From positions 166,501 to 230,500 of the forward strand of contig JAGTXO010000043.1 in the NCBI GenBank assembly GCA_019448385.1: a stretch of 64,000 nt of DNA, read 5' to 3'. The DNA is from Diacronema lutheri (Eukaryota; Haptophyta; Pavlovophyceae; Pavlovales; Pavlovaceae). The translations under genes and the position numbers were made by a program. The notes under the pieces are model-generated. The model was not told the origin of the DNA, did not search any database, and saw only the letters and a list, made by a program, of their open reading frames with translations. Below, in pieces: positions 1 to 12,500 of this stretch. Position 1 is the first letter of the stretch. Every line of letters starts with the position of its first letter.

Positions 1-3000
1 CGCGCGCGCGCGCGCGCTCGGTGCGGCGGTGAAGCTCGGCAGGCTCGCAACGGCGATCGCGAGCGCGTTGCCGTCCGTGCGCGCGCGCTCGTCGCGCAGT
101 TCGCGCAGCTCGTCCGCCCACGTGCGCACGGCCGTGTGCGCGCCGCGGCCGACGGCGGCGGCACCGTGCTCGCCGGTTGAGCCATCGGACGCGTCACCCT
201 CAGACGCCTCCTCGTCTGAGCCGCCCGCCTCCTCGCCACCGCCCTCCTCGACGATAATCCCGCCCGCGAGCGCGAGCGGGCGCCGTTTTGCGCGGCGCGC
301 GACCGGTGCCGCCGCGCCGTCGGCCGCGTCGCCAGCGGACGCGACGGCCACGTCGGCGCCGATGACGCCGCAGTCGCGCAGCAGCACGCGCACGCGCTCG
401 AGGCCACGCAGCCGCAGGAGCAGCCGCTCGACGCGCGTGCGCCTCGCCTTCTCCTCGGCCGCCTCCGCCTCGGCAGCGCCGCCCTCGCTGGCGTCGCCGT
501 CGTCGTCGTCTTCGTCGTCGTCGTCGTCGTCGATGTCGTTGTCGTCGTCGTTGTCGCTTTCGCCATTGCGCGCATCCGAGCCGCGAGCGCTGGCCGCGGC
601 GGGCGCAGCGTGCTCGTGCTCGTCGATGTCGCCGTCGGCGCCGGCCGAGAGCGCGGCCGCCGCCTCGGCGCGCGCGACGCGCACGTCGAGTGCGAGCAGC
701 GCGGCCGCGTCCAAGACGGGCGCTTCGCCAAGCGAGCGCGGCGCGGCGGGCGCGCCCGCATCGATCACGGCGCGCGCATTCCAACGGCGCACCGCCGCGG
801 CCTGCGCGCGCACGATCATCTCGCCCGCAGACTCAGCGGCTCGCTCGCGCGCGCGCCTGCGCTCGGCGGCGCGCGCGCGGGTCGGCAGGGTGGCGACCGC
901 GTCGGCGCCGGCCGCGTCGACGGCGGCGTCGGCGAGCCAGACGCTCCGCGGCAGCAGCACCGCGCCCGACTGGTCGACGCTGGCAAGCAAAACGGGCACG
1001 TGGTGCGGCGCACGTGCGAGCGAGCCGAGTCGCCGGCGCGCGCCTCGCACGCCGCCGTCATCAGCGGTCGGCGGCTCGCGCTTGGCGACGCGCGCCGCGT
1101 TGGCGCGCGCCACCTCAACCATGGTGGCCTGCTCCTCGCGCGCCGCGGCCGCGCGCACGGACGGCGGCACGCGCGCGCGCAGGCCGAGCGCGCGCAGCCG
1201 CGCGCGCGTCTCGCGCGCCGCGCGCGCGATCGCCGAGACGGAAGCGAGCGCGGCCTCGAGCTCCGCGGTGCGCGACGCGTCATGCGACTTGAGGCGGTGC
1301 AGCGCCGGGCCGAGGACGCGCCAGATCGCGCCGAGCTCGGACGGGCTCGGCGTGGGCGCGGGCGCGGGCGCGGGCGCGGCACCTGCCGTCGCCTTTGCCG
1401 CCCGCGCGACGCCGCCGCCGTCGTCGGCGCGCGCCGCGCCGTCCGCTTCGCCGTCGCGCGCCGCGCGCAGCGCACCCGCCACGGCAGCGACCGCGCGCGC
1501 GAGCGCGCGCGCGCGCGACGTACTCGGCGGCGGCACGTCGAGGCCAGCCGCGCGCATCGAGCGCAAAAAGGCAAAGCCGACGGCAAACGCGCGCGCCTCC
1601 GCGCGCGAGCTGGGCGGCACGACGAACGCGCGCCCGCCGCCCGCGCCGTCGGCGGCGCCGACGCCCATAGAGCGGTTCGGCGGCGCGCCCGTCGACGTGG
1701 GATGCGCGCCTGCCGCCGAGGCGAGCACGCGCCCGTCGATGGACGAGCGACGGCTGAGCGCGCCCGCGCCGACCGAGCTGCGCCGCGAGCCCGCGAGCGA
1801 GGCGGGGCGCGAGCCGGCCAGCACGAGCGGCGCGTCATCCACCGACGGGCGCGTGCCCGCCGAGCTCGCGCGGCGCGACGCGCGGCGCGGCGAGATGAGC
1901 CCGGCCATGGCGGACGACGCGGCGCACGAGACGAAGGAGGGCGAGGTGGCGGTCAGCTCTGCCGCGGCATGCACGGCGGCCGCAGCGGCCGCGCTGCCCA
2001 CGAGCGACGAACGTCGGCGCGCGGGCGCCGCCGCGCCGGCCCCGAGTGCACCTTTGAAGGGCACAGCTGCGGCTGGGCGCGCGTCCGACCAGGCGGCACT
2101 CGTCGAGCTGCGGCGATGGCGCCCGCCGCCGCTCGCGGTGGGCGCGGCGTCAACGCTCGCGCGCAGCGTGCGCGCACCGCCGAGCGCGCCGCCGGCTCCG
2201 CCGTCGCTCGCGTCGCCGGCGCGCGCGCCGAGCGACGCGCGCGCGCGCCGGCGGCCGCCGGGTGGGCGAATGGCGCGCGCGGGCGCGGGCGGCGCGGGCG
2301 GCGGGACGAGAGCATCGGGCGTGTCGAGCGGCACGGTGGCGATGAGGGCGAAGAGCGTAGGGAAGGCGCTCGCCGCATCGGCCGCCTCGTCCTCGCCAAG
2401 CCGCAGCAGCACGCGCAGGTTTGCGAGCAGCCGCCGCTCCGCCTCCGCCGCCCATCGCCGCTTGGCCGCGGCCGCGGTGAGCGTCGACGTCGCGCCACCG
2501 CCGCCGCGCGCGCCGCCGCCCGTCGCGGCCGCGCGCGCGCGCGCGCGCGCCTGCGCGCCCACGCTCTCGCCGCGCGCCGCGGCGGCCTTTGCGCGCCTGC
2601 GCGCGCGGTTGCGCTCGGCGGCGAGCGCGAGGTCGTGCCTGTGCGCAAACTGGCGCGTGATCTGCGCCTCGACATGCTCCGCCTCGGCTGCGGTCAGCAC
2701 GAGGCCGACCGCCGTGCTGCGCAGCTCGGCGGCCGCGCCCCACGCGCCGCCGCCGCCGACCGCCGCCGCGGCCGACGCGGACGCGTCGCGCAGCGCGCGC
2801 AGCCGGCCGAGCCGCTGCAGGAGCGAGAGGAGCGGCGCAGGCGGCTGGCTCACAAGGAGCGCAACCGGCGCATCGGTCACCATCGCGCGCACCGCCGCGG
2901 CGCGCAGTGTAACGAGCCACGCGGCCGAGTGCGGCGCATCGTACGCGTCCCGGTCGCGCCCGTCGGACGCGCCGCTCGCTACCGCCGCGCCGCCCCGCCG

Positions 3001-6000
3001 CGCGGCCGGCGCGCGGCGCGGCGGCGTCGTCGGCAACTTGGGCGCGCCGCGGCTTGCGCGGCCGAGCGCCGCCGCCGCCGCCGCCGCGTCGACGGCCGCG
3101 TCGTGCAGCGCGCCGAGCGCTCCGTCGAGCTCGAGCAGTGGGCAGCCGCACAGCGCCGCGCACGCGCGCGCGAGCGATCGACGGCCCGCGCCGGCGCGCG
3201 ACGCGACGAGCGCCGCCCATGCGCCGGGCAACGCGACCGCGCGGCGCACGGCGACGAGCGCAAAGAGGAGCGACGGCTCGCCGACCGAGAGCGGCGAGGC
3301 GGCGAGCGGCGATGGCGGCACGCCCGCCGCACCGCCGCCGTCGCCGTCGTCGCCGTCCGCGCCGTCCGCGAGGCGCGCGGCAAGCAGCTCGCCGAGCGCG
3401 AGCGCGTATTCTCGCGTGCTCACCGGCGCGAGCGGCGGCAGCGAGAGGGGCTCGAGCGTCGGCGGCAGCGGCGGTGACGGCTCGTGCGCGGCGCTCGGCG
3501 GCGCGCCACCTCCGGCCGCCGAGCCGGGCGCGACCGGCGGCGCAAGGCCGAGCGCCGCGCCGCGCTCGGCGGCGTAGAGCTCGTCGTCCGACTCGTCGGA
3601 CGATGGCGCAGCGCCGCCGTTCGCGCGTGACGCGCGCGCGTCGTCCGCGCCGCCCGCCGCGAGCGACGACGCGGCGGGCAGCGGCGCCTCGTGCGGCGCG
3701 CGCGCGCGGGCGCGCCAGAGCGGCGGCGCGTGGACGATGCCGGCGGATGCGGCCGCGGCCGCGTCTGCGCCGGCGTGCAGCTCTGCATGCAGCACGCCCG
3801 TCGCGGTGGCAAGCGAGGGCGCGTGCGCGCCGCCGCCGCCACGGCCGCCGCCGCCGACGTGCGCCACGGACGCGCCGCCGCCGTCCAGCTCCGTGTCGGA
3901 CGCGACAGCAGCGTCGGCTGGCAGCGCCTGCGCGCTCACAATCGCGCGCCGGATGGCGAGCGCGCCGTCGTACGCGCGGTCGAGCGAGGTGGGCGGCGCC
4001 GCGGCGGGCACCCACACGCGCTCGACGACGCGCGCGACGAGCGCCGCAACGCTCGTCGCCTCCACGCTCGTTGCGTCGCGTGCCTCGTCCGGCGCGACGC
4101 GCGCGCGCGGCGCGCGCGCGTACGGCGCAAACGCCGCGGTCGCCTCGCTCGCCCAGAGGAGCGCGAGCGAGACTGGGGCCGTCAGATCGGCGACGGGGAG
4201 CTGCGTGCTTCCGCCCGGGCCGGCGTCAGCGCCGCCCGCGCCGCGCTGTCGCGCGTCGACGCCGGTCGCCGGAGCGGAGGAGGCGGCCGACGGCGGCGCG
4301 TACGCGAGGTCGTCCGGCTCGGCGCCCGAATCGACGCCGGGCCCGACGCGCGCGCCGAGCGCGACGGCGGGGAGCACGCGGAGCAGCCGGACCGCGTCGT
4401 GCGCGCTCGGCTGCCGCGCGAGCGCGAGCGCGCCGTCGCACGCCGCGGCGCGCGCGCGCGCGGACAGCTCGGCGATCAGCCCGACCGTCGCGTCCGCCCA
4501 CGCGCGCGCGAGCTGGCCGCCGAGCACGGCGGTGTCGAGCTCGCCGTCGACATCGATCGCGGCGACCAGCGCGCGCGTGTGCGGCACGGCGCGCTCGGCG
4601 AGGATCGAGTGCAGCGCCGACGCGTCGAGCGCGCGCGCGAAGACGGGCGCGAGCCGGCGCGCGAACCGGCAATCGCTCAGCGCCGCCCATGCGCCGCGGC
4701 CGCCGCTCCCGCCGCCGCCCGTCGGCGACGCGGTCGCGATGATGCGCAGCGCAGGCGCGAGCGGTACGAGCGGCAGCGGCGTGTCGCGCCGGTTGCCCGC
4801 GTGCGCGCCGTCGAGCAGCGCGCGCACCGCCTCGAGCGCCGGCGGCGGCGCGCCGCCCGGCCGGCCGCCGGCCGCTCCGCCTCGGCCGCCGAGCATCGCG
4901 GCGGCCGCGTTACGCGGCGCGTCGGCGGGCGCGTGCGCGAGGTGCACGTCGTCGATCATGACGAGCAGCCGACGCGCGGCGGCGACCGAGCGCTGCGCGC
5001 CGCTGCCGCCACCGCCGCTGCCGCCGCCGCCGCCCAGCGCGGCCGCTCCATCGTTTGGCGACCGCACGGCGCGCGCGCCAAACGCGCGCAGCCGCGCAAG
5101 GACGCCCGCCGCGCGCGTCGTGCCGTCCACGTCGAGGAGGCACGCGCGCGTGCCGCTCTCGCCGAGCGCGCCGGGCAGGCTGCGCGCCGCGCCGCCGCCG
5201 CCGCCCGCCGCGCCGTGCGCGCCGCCGACCGCGAGCGGCGCGCGCCCAAAGAGCGCCGCGCGCACCGCCTCCGACTTGCCGCACGCGCCCTGCCCCCACA
5301 CGAGCGCGTGCGCGCGGCCCGCGCGCGCGAGCGCGAGCACGTGCGCGCGCACCGCGTCGGTCTGCGGCGTGTCCACCCACAGGAACGTGCCATCGCCGAG
5401 CAGCGCGCCGCCCGCCATCGGCTCGGCGCCCGCCGCTGCGGCCGCGCGCCGGCCGACCGTGAGCGCGCTCGCGCGCAGTGCGGCCGCCGAGTCCGGCGCG
5501 TGCGCCGCCGGCCCCAGACCGGCCGGGTGGGTGTCGTGCGTCGGCGCGCGCGGCAGCGCGGCCGCGGCCGCGGCCGCGTGCGGAAAGAGCGCGGGCACGA
5601 GCGCTCGGGAGCGTGGCTCGTACTCGTAGTCGAAGACGGACAGGAAGGCGGCCGAGTCGCGCTCGTCGAGCGCGCCGTCGGACACGCCGACGCCGCCGGC
5701 GGCGCGTGACGCGCGCGCGTGCGCGTCGGCGATGTGGTACCACGGCGCGCGCTCCGCTTCGGCGGGCAGCGGCAGGCACGACAGGTGCGCGCGGCACCAC
5801 GCGTCAAAGGCGCCGCGGCCGCGCGCGCCGTCGGCGAGCACGCCGCCGAGCGCGCGCACGAGCGCGAGGGCAAAGTGGACGGGGAACGCGGCGCGCAGCG
5901 TCTCGGTCGAGAGCGGCGAGATGGCGTCGCCGTCGAGCGCCGCGCCGAGCAGAGCGACGAAGCCCTCGGTGAGCGCGCGCGCGCCCGTGCGCAGCGGCCG

Positions 6001-9000
6001 GTCCACGTCCGCGCCGAGCACGAAGCGCAGCGCGGGCAGCCAATGCGACCGGACGAGCGCGAGGCAGAGCGGCGCGAGCATCTCTGACGAGGGGAGCGCG
6101 CCGCGGCCGGCGGTGGGGCTGTCCGACGCGGCGGCTGCCGCGGCGGAGCGCGCGCGCGCCGCACTGCGCGCAGCGGCGGCGGCGCCGCCGCCGCCGCCGC
6201 CGCCGCGCTCGCCGTCCGCGCGCGCGCCCATTCGCCGCGCGTGCGCATCGGCCGTCGCGGCGACGCGCGCGGTGGCCGCGGCGGCCGCCTCCGCCGTGTC
6301 CGCCGCGCCCGACCAGGCGGGCAGCAGCCCGAGCAGCGCATGCACGAGTGCGCTCGCGCCGCCGCACTCGTCCTCGCCCACGTCGAGCAGCGCGACGCCG
6401 GGCGCGAGGAGCAGGGCGGGCGACGCGTGGGCGAGCGTCACGGTCTCGATGATCAGGCGGCCGCGCGCTGTCGGTGGCGCGCGCGCGCCGACACGAGCGC
6501 TCGCACGGCCGTGCGGCGCGCCCGCGTTGAGGAGAAGGCGTTCGGCCCATCCGCCCGACGCGCCCGCGCCGAGCGCCGCCGTGTCCAGCACGGGCCAGAT
6601 TGTGATGGTTGAGTTCGAGGCGGCGGCGGCGGCGGCGGCGGCGGTCGTCGTGCCGTCGGGCGCGGCGCCGGCTGCGCCGCTCGCCGCCATCCCGCTTGCG
6701 CCCCAACCGTCACCGCCGGCGCCCGCAGTGCCAACGTCGGTCGCGGCGAGAAGTGGGCCGACGCCCAGCCGCGGAGCATCGCACGCCAGCCCACCGCCGC
6801 CGAGCTGCAGGCCAGCGGCCTCCACCTCCGCGTCTGCGGCGCGTTCGGCCGACTCCGCGTCGTCGCACGCGTCGAGGCACACGAAGCGTGGCACGTGCGA
6901 CGGCTCGGCGGCGGCATCCGCGCCAGCGCGCACGCCACGGCCCGCGGCCGCCGCGCCACCGCTGCCGCCGCCGCCACCGCCGCCGACCAATCCGCCGCCG
7001 TGCGGCGCGCGCAGCCGGGACAGCCCTCCGAGGAGGAGGCGAACAAGCGCAGACTTGCCGGCGCCGCTCGGCCCGCACACGACGAGCACGCGCGCGCCGT
7101 CGCGGCTGAGCGCGTCCCAGCGCGCGTCCTCGCGGACCGCCGCCGCGTCAGCCTCCGCTGCCGCCGCCGCGGCCGCCGCGGCTGCCGCGAGCGCGCGCGC
7201 GTGCGCGCGCGCGGGCGCGCGCAGCAGGCCACCCATCAGCACGGGCGCAAGCGCGCCGAGGCGCGTGAGCGGGCGGCCGGTCGGCGCGGCGGCACCGGCA
7301 GACGGCGGCTGGGCGCGCGCCGCGGGCGGAGCCGCCGCCGCGGCCGCCGAGCGGACGCCGCCGCGGGCGAGCGCCACGGCGATGGCGGCCGCATCGCGCG
7401 CGCGCTCGGTCGCCTCGCGCGCGTCGAGCATGGCGCGCAGCAGCTCGTCGCCGCCATGCTTGCCGAAGGCGGCGGCGAGCAAGTGCGTCGCCTTGGCGAG
7501 CTGCGCGGGCGCGCACGCCCATCCGCGCGACGCGCTCTCCTCGCACAGCGCCGCCCCAAACGCGCCGAGCGCCGCCTCGCGCCGCGCCGCGCGGGCGAGC
7601 GCGTCGCGCGCGTCGGCCGCGCCTCGCCGCTCGTGCGCCGCCGCCGTCGCGTCGCGCTCCGCCTCAGCGCCGGCGGTGTCGCGCGCGCGCCGCGAGCGCA
7701 GTGCGCCGGCAAAGACGCCGGCGGCGGTCGAGCCGTCCGTGCGCTGCCCGAAGGATCGCGGCGCGCCAGACGCGTCGGCGAGAGGCCCGTCCGCGCCATC
7801 CGCGGCAGCAGCCGCCACGTCGCCCAAGCCGCCCACCACGTCGTCGGCCTCGCCGTCGCCGTCGCCCTCGTCGCCGTCGTCGCCCTCCCCCTCGGCCTCA
7901 TCCACGCGCGCGGCGCCGCCGTCGGCTCGGCCGCCGCCGTCGGCGCCGTCAGGGCTGCCGCCGCCTCCGCCGCGCGCGAGCGCGGCCGCGAGCGCGCCCT
8001 CGAGCGACGCGGCGGCAGTTGCGGCGCTCGGGCCGCGCGCGGGCGCAAAGGCGCGGCGCACGCGCAGAGTGGCTCGGCTTGCCGCGGCCACCGCGGCCAG
8101 TCCTGGCGCGTGCGCGTCGAGCGCGCCGGTCGCGCCCGCGCCGCGCGCTCCGCCGTCGCTGGCGGCCGCAACGCCGCCAAGCAGCGGCACTGCAGCCTCT
8201 GCGAGCGCTGCCGCGTAGCCAGCGACGAGGAGGGCCGCAGCGTGCAGCGCGAGCAGCGGCGGCAGCCGCGGCTCCGCGTCGCGCGCGGCGTCGGCCCGCT
8301 CGAGCGCGGCGCTGCGCGACGATTCGGCCGCGCGCGCGAGTTCGCGCATCCGCGGCCCGCCCGCGCCTCCGGCGGCGCCGCCCGTCCCGCCCTCGCTCCC
8401 GCCCGGCGAAATTGCTCCGCCGTAGGCAGCGTGCGCGCCGCTCGCGCCGCGCGAGCCCGTCCGCGCGTGCGCGAGCACGGAGCGCAGCGTGCCGCCGCCG
8501 TCCTCGCCGCACGCCGCACCGCCCCCGCCCGACTCGCCGCCGCAGCTCAACGAGCCCCGCACCGAGTCGCGGCTCGGCGCGCCGCGTGCGGACAGCGCGA
8601 AGCTGCCGCTGCGCGAGCACGCGAAGGAGCCCGCCGAGCACGCAAAGGAGCCGCCGCCCTGGCCGCCGCCGACCGCGCTGCCCGCCGCGCGCCGCTTCGC
8701 GCCGAGCATGTCCGCAATGTCCGCGAGGAGCGCCCCGTCCGCCGCCGCCATCGCATCGGGCGTGAGCTCGAAGCGCGCCACGCCGGCGCCAGCGCGCGCG
8801 CCACCGCTGCCCTCGCCGCGCGCGAGCGCGCGCGCTGCTTCCTCGTGCCGGTCTGCCGCGGCGCGCAGCATCCGGCGCAGCGCGTGCACGCTCGACGAAG
8901 GCAGGCTCACGCCGAGCGAGCGCGCGGCCGAGACGATGCCCGTCACGGACACGAGCGGGCCGCCCGCCGAGCTCACGCGCGCCGTCGCGAGCGCCCGAGC

Positions 9001-9523
9001 GGCGGCGATCGCCGCCTCGTCGTCGTCGTCGTCCACGCCGGCGGCTGCGGCCGCGTCAGCGCCATCGTCTACGCCGGGCTCACCCGCGCTCGCCTCGTGC
9101 GCGCCCGCTCGCGCGCCCGCCTCCGCCTCCGCCCCCGCCTGCACCTGTGCCCCCGCCTCCGCCGCGTCGCTCTCCGCCTCGGCCGCCGCGCGCAGCACCT
9201 CGCTCTCCGCCGCCGCGCGCTCAACCGCCGCGTGCGCCGCGAGCGCGCTCGCGGTGTGCGTGGCAAGGAGCAGCGAGAGGATCATGCCCGCGCCAGAGCG
9301 CGAGCGCGTGAGGCTCGCCTCCGCCTCGGTCTCGAGCGTCGCGGCTGCCGCTGCGCGCACAGCCGCGCGCGCGCCGTCCGCGCCGTCCGCGCCGTCCGAC
9401 GGCGCGCACGCCGTGCCCGATGCGAGCGCGCGTGTCGGCCGTGCCGCGCACAGCAGCGCAACCGTGCGCGCCATCGCCGCCTCGTCCTCGCTGGCCTCCG
9501 CCAGCGCGAGCGTTGCGCGCGCG

Positions 9524-9562
<39 letters not shown>

Positions 9563-12500
9563 GCCGCTGCGCCGTCCTCGCCGGCGAAGGCGGCGGCGGC
9601 CGCGCTGCTCACCTCGAGCGCGCGGCGCGCCTCGGCGGCCGCGGCGGCGCGGCGCCGCGCCATGGCGACCGCCAGCGCGCCGTCGGCGAGGGCCATCGCG
9701 CGGGCGACCGCGCGCGCGACGTCCGCGCCGCCATGCGCACCGCCGCCGTCGCGGCCGCCGTGCGCCTCGCCCGCGGCGTCGCCATCGGCCACCGCGCCGG
9801 CGGCGAGGCTGGCAAGCTCGCGCACAAGTGCGAGCAGCAGCCCGCCGTCGGCGTCGGCGTCGCTGCCATCGCCGCCGCTGGCTGGCGCAGCGCTCCACGC
9901 GCCCGCGCTCGCCGCGGGCGCGACGATCGGCGCGAGTACGTAGAAGAGCGCGAGCGCGAGGTGCGCGTGGCTGGTGAGCGCGGCGGCCTCGCCGCCGAAC
10001 AGCGTGCCGCCGCCGCTGCCGCCGCCGCCACCGCCACCGCCACCGCCGCCCGCGAGCGCGCGCGCCGCGTCACGCGCGCTCGTCGCGGCGCGTACCGCGC
10101 GCGCGAGCACGGTCGTCGGTGCAAGCGCGCGGAGCAGCGCGCCGCGCGCTGCGCCGCCGCCGCCCCAGTCGGCGGCGCCGAGGGCGCGCACGCCGCGTAG
10201 CGCGGCGGCGAGCGCCTCGGCCCACACGGCGCACCGCCGCGCCGAGCCCCAGCCGCGCGCGTGCAGCTCGGCGGCGCAGACCGCCGCCGCGTCGGGCGCG
10301 GCGAGCGCGACCGGCCTCACGAGAGACGCGAGCTGCGCGGGCAGCGGCGGCGCGTGCGGCGCGCGCCCGCCCCAGCCGTCGTCGGCCGCCGCCGCGTCGA
10401 TGGCGGCCACCGACGTACCCGCGCCGCGCGCGCGCGCGCCGCGCTGCACGCCGCCAACGCCGCCGCTGCCGAGGAGGTGGAGGGGGGCGTCGACGCTGAG
10501 CGTGAAGACGCCGCACCGCCGGCCGGCGCGGCGCGAGATTGCAGCCGCGGCGTGCGCATCGGCGGCGGCGGCGTCGGCGGCGAGCGCGGCGGAAGCGGCA
10601 GCGGCGGCGGTCGACGCGGGCTTGCGCCCGAGCCCCGATGCGCTCGCCGCAAAGACGCCCGTGCTGTCCGCCGCCGCCTCGAGTGCGCGCAGCATCTGCG
10701 CGTCAGCGCGCGCGTCCGCCGCGGCGCCGTCGGCGTGCGCGCCGCTGTCGGCGGCGGCGGCGAGCGCGCCCTGCACAGCGCGCAGCGCGCGCGTGAGGCC
10801 GACGAGGCCGCCGCCCGCGCCGAGCGCCACGCTGCCCGTCAGCGCGCCGCCCGCCGTGCCCTCGAGGCGCGGCGGCCGGCCGCCGCTGCACGCGATTGCG
10901 GCTGCGCGCGCCGCGGCGCCCGCCACGCCGTCGCTGCCGCCGCCGCCGAGCGCGCGCAGCGCAGCGAGGCCAGAGGGCGTCAGGTGGCCCCAGCCGCCGC
11001 ACAGCCCCGTGCTCGCCACGGCGAATGCCCACCGCTCCAGCGCGATCGCCGCCTCACCCGCGCGCGCGCCCGCGACCACGCTGGCCGCGGCGCGCTCCCG
11101 CGCGTCCTCGCCCGCGCCGCGCGTCGGCTGCGCGCGCGGCGCGGGCACGGGCGCGTGCAGCCAGAGCCGACCGCAGAGCGCAGCGAGCTGCGACGCTACC
11201 TCCGCCTTGCCCGCGCCCGACGGCCCGCAGAGGAGCGCCGCGCCGCCGCCGCGCGCCTGATCGGCTGCGGCGCGTATGAGCGCAAGCTGCGCGCTCGCCG
11301 ACGCCGGCACGTGCGCGCACGGCAGCTGGCCGCACGCGACGAGCTCAAAGCCGACGCGCAGGCGGTGCCCGAGGACGGCCAGCTCGTACGTTGGCAGCTC
11401 GGCGCGCCATGCGCGCGCGCGCGAGCGCGCACGCGCCGCTGCGTGCCACGCGCTGTCTCGCCGCGCCGGCGCCGGCGAGGGCGAGGGGGAGGGCGAAAGC
11501 GAGGGCGAGGGCGAGGGCGAGGGCGAGGGCGAGTGTGAACGCGAGGGCGTGCCCGGCGGCAGGGCGACTGCGAGCGCGTCGCCCGCCGCACCGGCCGGCA
11601 CGTCCGTCGCACCGCTCGCGCTCGTCGCGTCGCCCGTCGGCGCGCCCGCGGCGGGCGCGGGCTCGGGTGCCGCGCCGGCCGCGCCGGCCGCGCTGGCCGC
11701 GCGACCGCCGCCGAGCGCGTTGGACGCGTTGGACGCGTCGGACGCATCGGACGCATCGGACGCATCGGACGCGTCGGACGCGTCGTCGTCCGACCAGCCG
11801 CTGCACTCGCGCGCGCGCTCGCCGCCGCCGCTGCCGCCCCCGTCGCCGCCGCCGCCGCGCAGCCTCGCCTGCACCGCCGCCTCCGCCTCGGCGGGCTCGG
11901 CCCACCCGTGCCGCAACAGCAGGCCGACCGACAGGGCCGCGCGCGCATCGCCGTGCGACGGCGCAGCGGCGCGCGGCCGCACACCGCCGGCTGCGCCGGC
12001 CGCGCCGGCCGCGGCGAGCTGCGCGGCGCGCGCGCCAATCGCCGCCTCGGCGGCATCCACCTCGATCCACTGCAGCGTCTCGTCGCAGAAGGCGCGGCCG
12101 GCGCTCACGAGCGCGGCGAGCGCGGCGCGCGCGGCACGCGGCTGCGGACGGCGCGCCGCGTGCGAGGCGTGCGCGTCTATGATCGCTGCGAGCTTGGCGC
12201 AGAACGCGCGCAGCGCCGGCGCCGCCGTGTCCGCACCCGTGTTGCCGCCCGCACCGCCGCCGCCCGCACCGCCGCCGCCCGCACCCGCCGGCGGCGCCGG
12301 CGGAAATGCGTCCGCGACAGCCGCGGCGAGCAGCGCGTCGCGCTGGTGCGACCATACGATGCGCAGCGCGCACACGAGCGCCGCGCCGTAGCAGCCGCGC
12401 GGCACGGCCCACGGTTCCACCGCGCCGCCCTTGGCCGGCACGGCCGCCTCGCGCGCGCCCGCGCCTCGCGCGCGCGTGCCGTCCGGCTCGGCGTGCGCGA

